Assembly (NCBI GenBank): GCA_013076295.1
Contig: RQOL01000824.1
Coordinates: 4,154,001 to 4,218,000 of the forward strand
DNA: 64,000 bases
DNA from: Sanderia malayensis
Lineage: Eukaryota; Cnidaria; Scyphozoa; Semaeostomeae; Pelagiidae
Direction of reading: 5' to 3'
Shown: piece after piece, positions 63,107-64,000 of the stretch
Position numbering within the stretch: position 1 is the stretch's first letter
Layout of the letters: each line of letters starts with the position of its first letter
Position numbers and translations under genes: made by a program
The notes under the pieces: model-generated
Databases searched by the model: none
The model's input: only the letters and a program-made list of their open reading frames with translations
Told to the model about the DNA's origin: nothing

Positions 63107-63442
63107 TTACTCTTAGGTGCCTAATTGCCGGGGGGGGGTCCCAATTAGGGGGGGGGGTTGGATTTTTTGTCGAAAATTAATTGCCGGGGGGTCACAATTA
63201 GCGGGGGGGGTTAGATCTTTGTTGATTTTTATGACTCAATTGTTATTTTATTTTGTCTATGCAAGACTGGTATCTATTTATTTTGTGATTTTGAATACTC
63301 TGATATGAATTTTCAATACGCGTCACTTACGCGAAATTGAAAAATTTAATAAGCGGGGGGGTCCTAATAAGAGCGGGGGGTTGGAAAAATTTTCAAAAAT
63401 TAATTAGCGGGGGGGGGACGGCAATTAGGCACCTAAGAGTAA
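63107..63442. mobile_element. G-rich MITE, 336 bp, with perfect 22-24 bp terminal inverted repeats
   Basis: Begins TTACTCTTAGGTGCCTAATT and ends with the exact inverse AATTAGGCACCTAAGAGTAA. A TA target duplication is possible. The interior has at least six runs of 6-10 G linked by AATTAG/TAATAAG words on one strand, so it can form G-quadruplexes. Confidence 0.8.
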
Positions 63443-64000
63443 GCTATGTCATTCATGCTGGAACAAAATTTTGCACCTCTGCCAAGGCGATATTACCTAA
63501 TTACCATGTGCCACCAAGAGATAGCTTGTCGACAATGTCAATAATTTCTTCTGCCTTTTCATTGTAGGACTTAACATGAACCTCATCCAATTCTAGCAAA
63601 GTCTTTTCGGCTTTATCTGTGTAATCATATAATATTTTGAGCTTCGACAAGTCTCCGTTTCATCCTCTTGTCTTCACTACATATTATGCACCTCTTCTTG
63701 TCAACATTATGGGCAATAGACGCCTCTTGTCTTTACGAGAACAATCAATCATGAAATAACCCACCTCATTTTGTCCGTCTATTATCTTTTATCTTCATAT
63801 GAACAGAAGCTCAAGAAAGTAAACGCGTCATTTTAACTGATGTCAGTCAAAAAACTATTTCTATCAGTTGATGATAAAGATTATAAATTGGAAATAAAGG
63901 TATCATAAGTGAGATTATGGCTTATGTTTAAAAGTCCATTATGATTAGTAATAAAAGGTAAATAGTCAATTATTAAAGGTTAAGTGCGCAGCTAATAGAT
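63443..64000. other. Window end, no recognisable gene
   Basis: AT-rich; short ORFs without recognisable domains. Confidence 0.35.

Overview
This is a window of nuclear DNA from an invertebrate animal. Every host gene is split by short GT-AG introns, and the genes are animal housekeeping and surface-protein genes. The DNA is AT-rich, with many small inverted-repeat elements in introns and gaps. A diverged NUP188, a cysteine-rich transmembrane family and BEL/Pao, hAT and Ty3 elements fit an early-branching metazoan; a cnidarian is my best guess, not proven.

Layout. At 0.4-3.3 kb (+) lies a single-pass membrane protein with two EGF repeats and a zona pellucida (ZP) domain. Its stop is 33 bp from the stop of PEX10 (3.35-5.27 kb, -), so the two 3' UTRs must overlap. 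PEX10 is divergent from a single-exon zinc-finger gene (5.7-6.5 kb, +). An 18-exon M13 zinc metallopeptidase (neprilysin/ECE type) fills 7.0-13.3 kb (-). A 9-exon MTHFR follows at 15.1-18.8 kb (-).

From 20.3 to 28.7 kb is a repeat-rich block bounded by about 300 bp inverted repeats. Two pieces of what looks like one mobile-element ORF lie just inside the two ends. Between them are an intact 3-exon coiled-coil gene, a broken cysteine-rich membrane-protein gene, a MITE and tandem repeats.

NUP188 occupies 29.0-56.0 kb (-). Its last intron carries an element with long terminal inverted repeats and TTAA ends, with a hAT element nested in it that still has a perfect 8 bp target duplication. Its second-last intron carries a 6 kb BEL/Pao retrotransposon with two LTRs and a 5 bp duplication. 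Other introns hold a tRNA-derived SINE and several MITEs. Calmodulin (57.4-58.5 kb, -) and PDE6D (59.7-60.9 kb, -) follow. A decayed Ty3/gypsy piece and a G-rich MITE end the window.

The host genes do not form a pathway; they serve peroxisome import, folate metabolism, the nuclear pore, calcium signalling and prenyl-protein trafficking. I found no certain new biological system. The strongest leads are the 20.3-28.7 kb composite block, the nested elements in the last NUP188 introns, the unrecognised N-terminal cysteine-rich region of the ZP protein, and several shared small-element families. Exon boundaries were worked out by eye from splice signals and reading phase.
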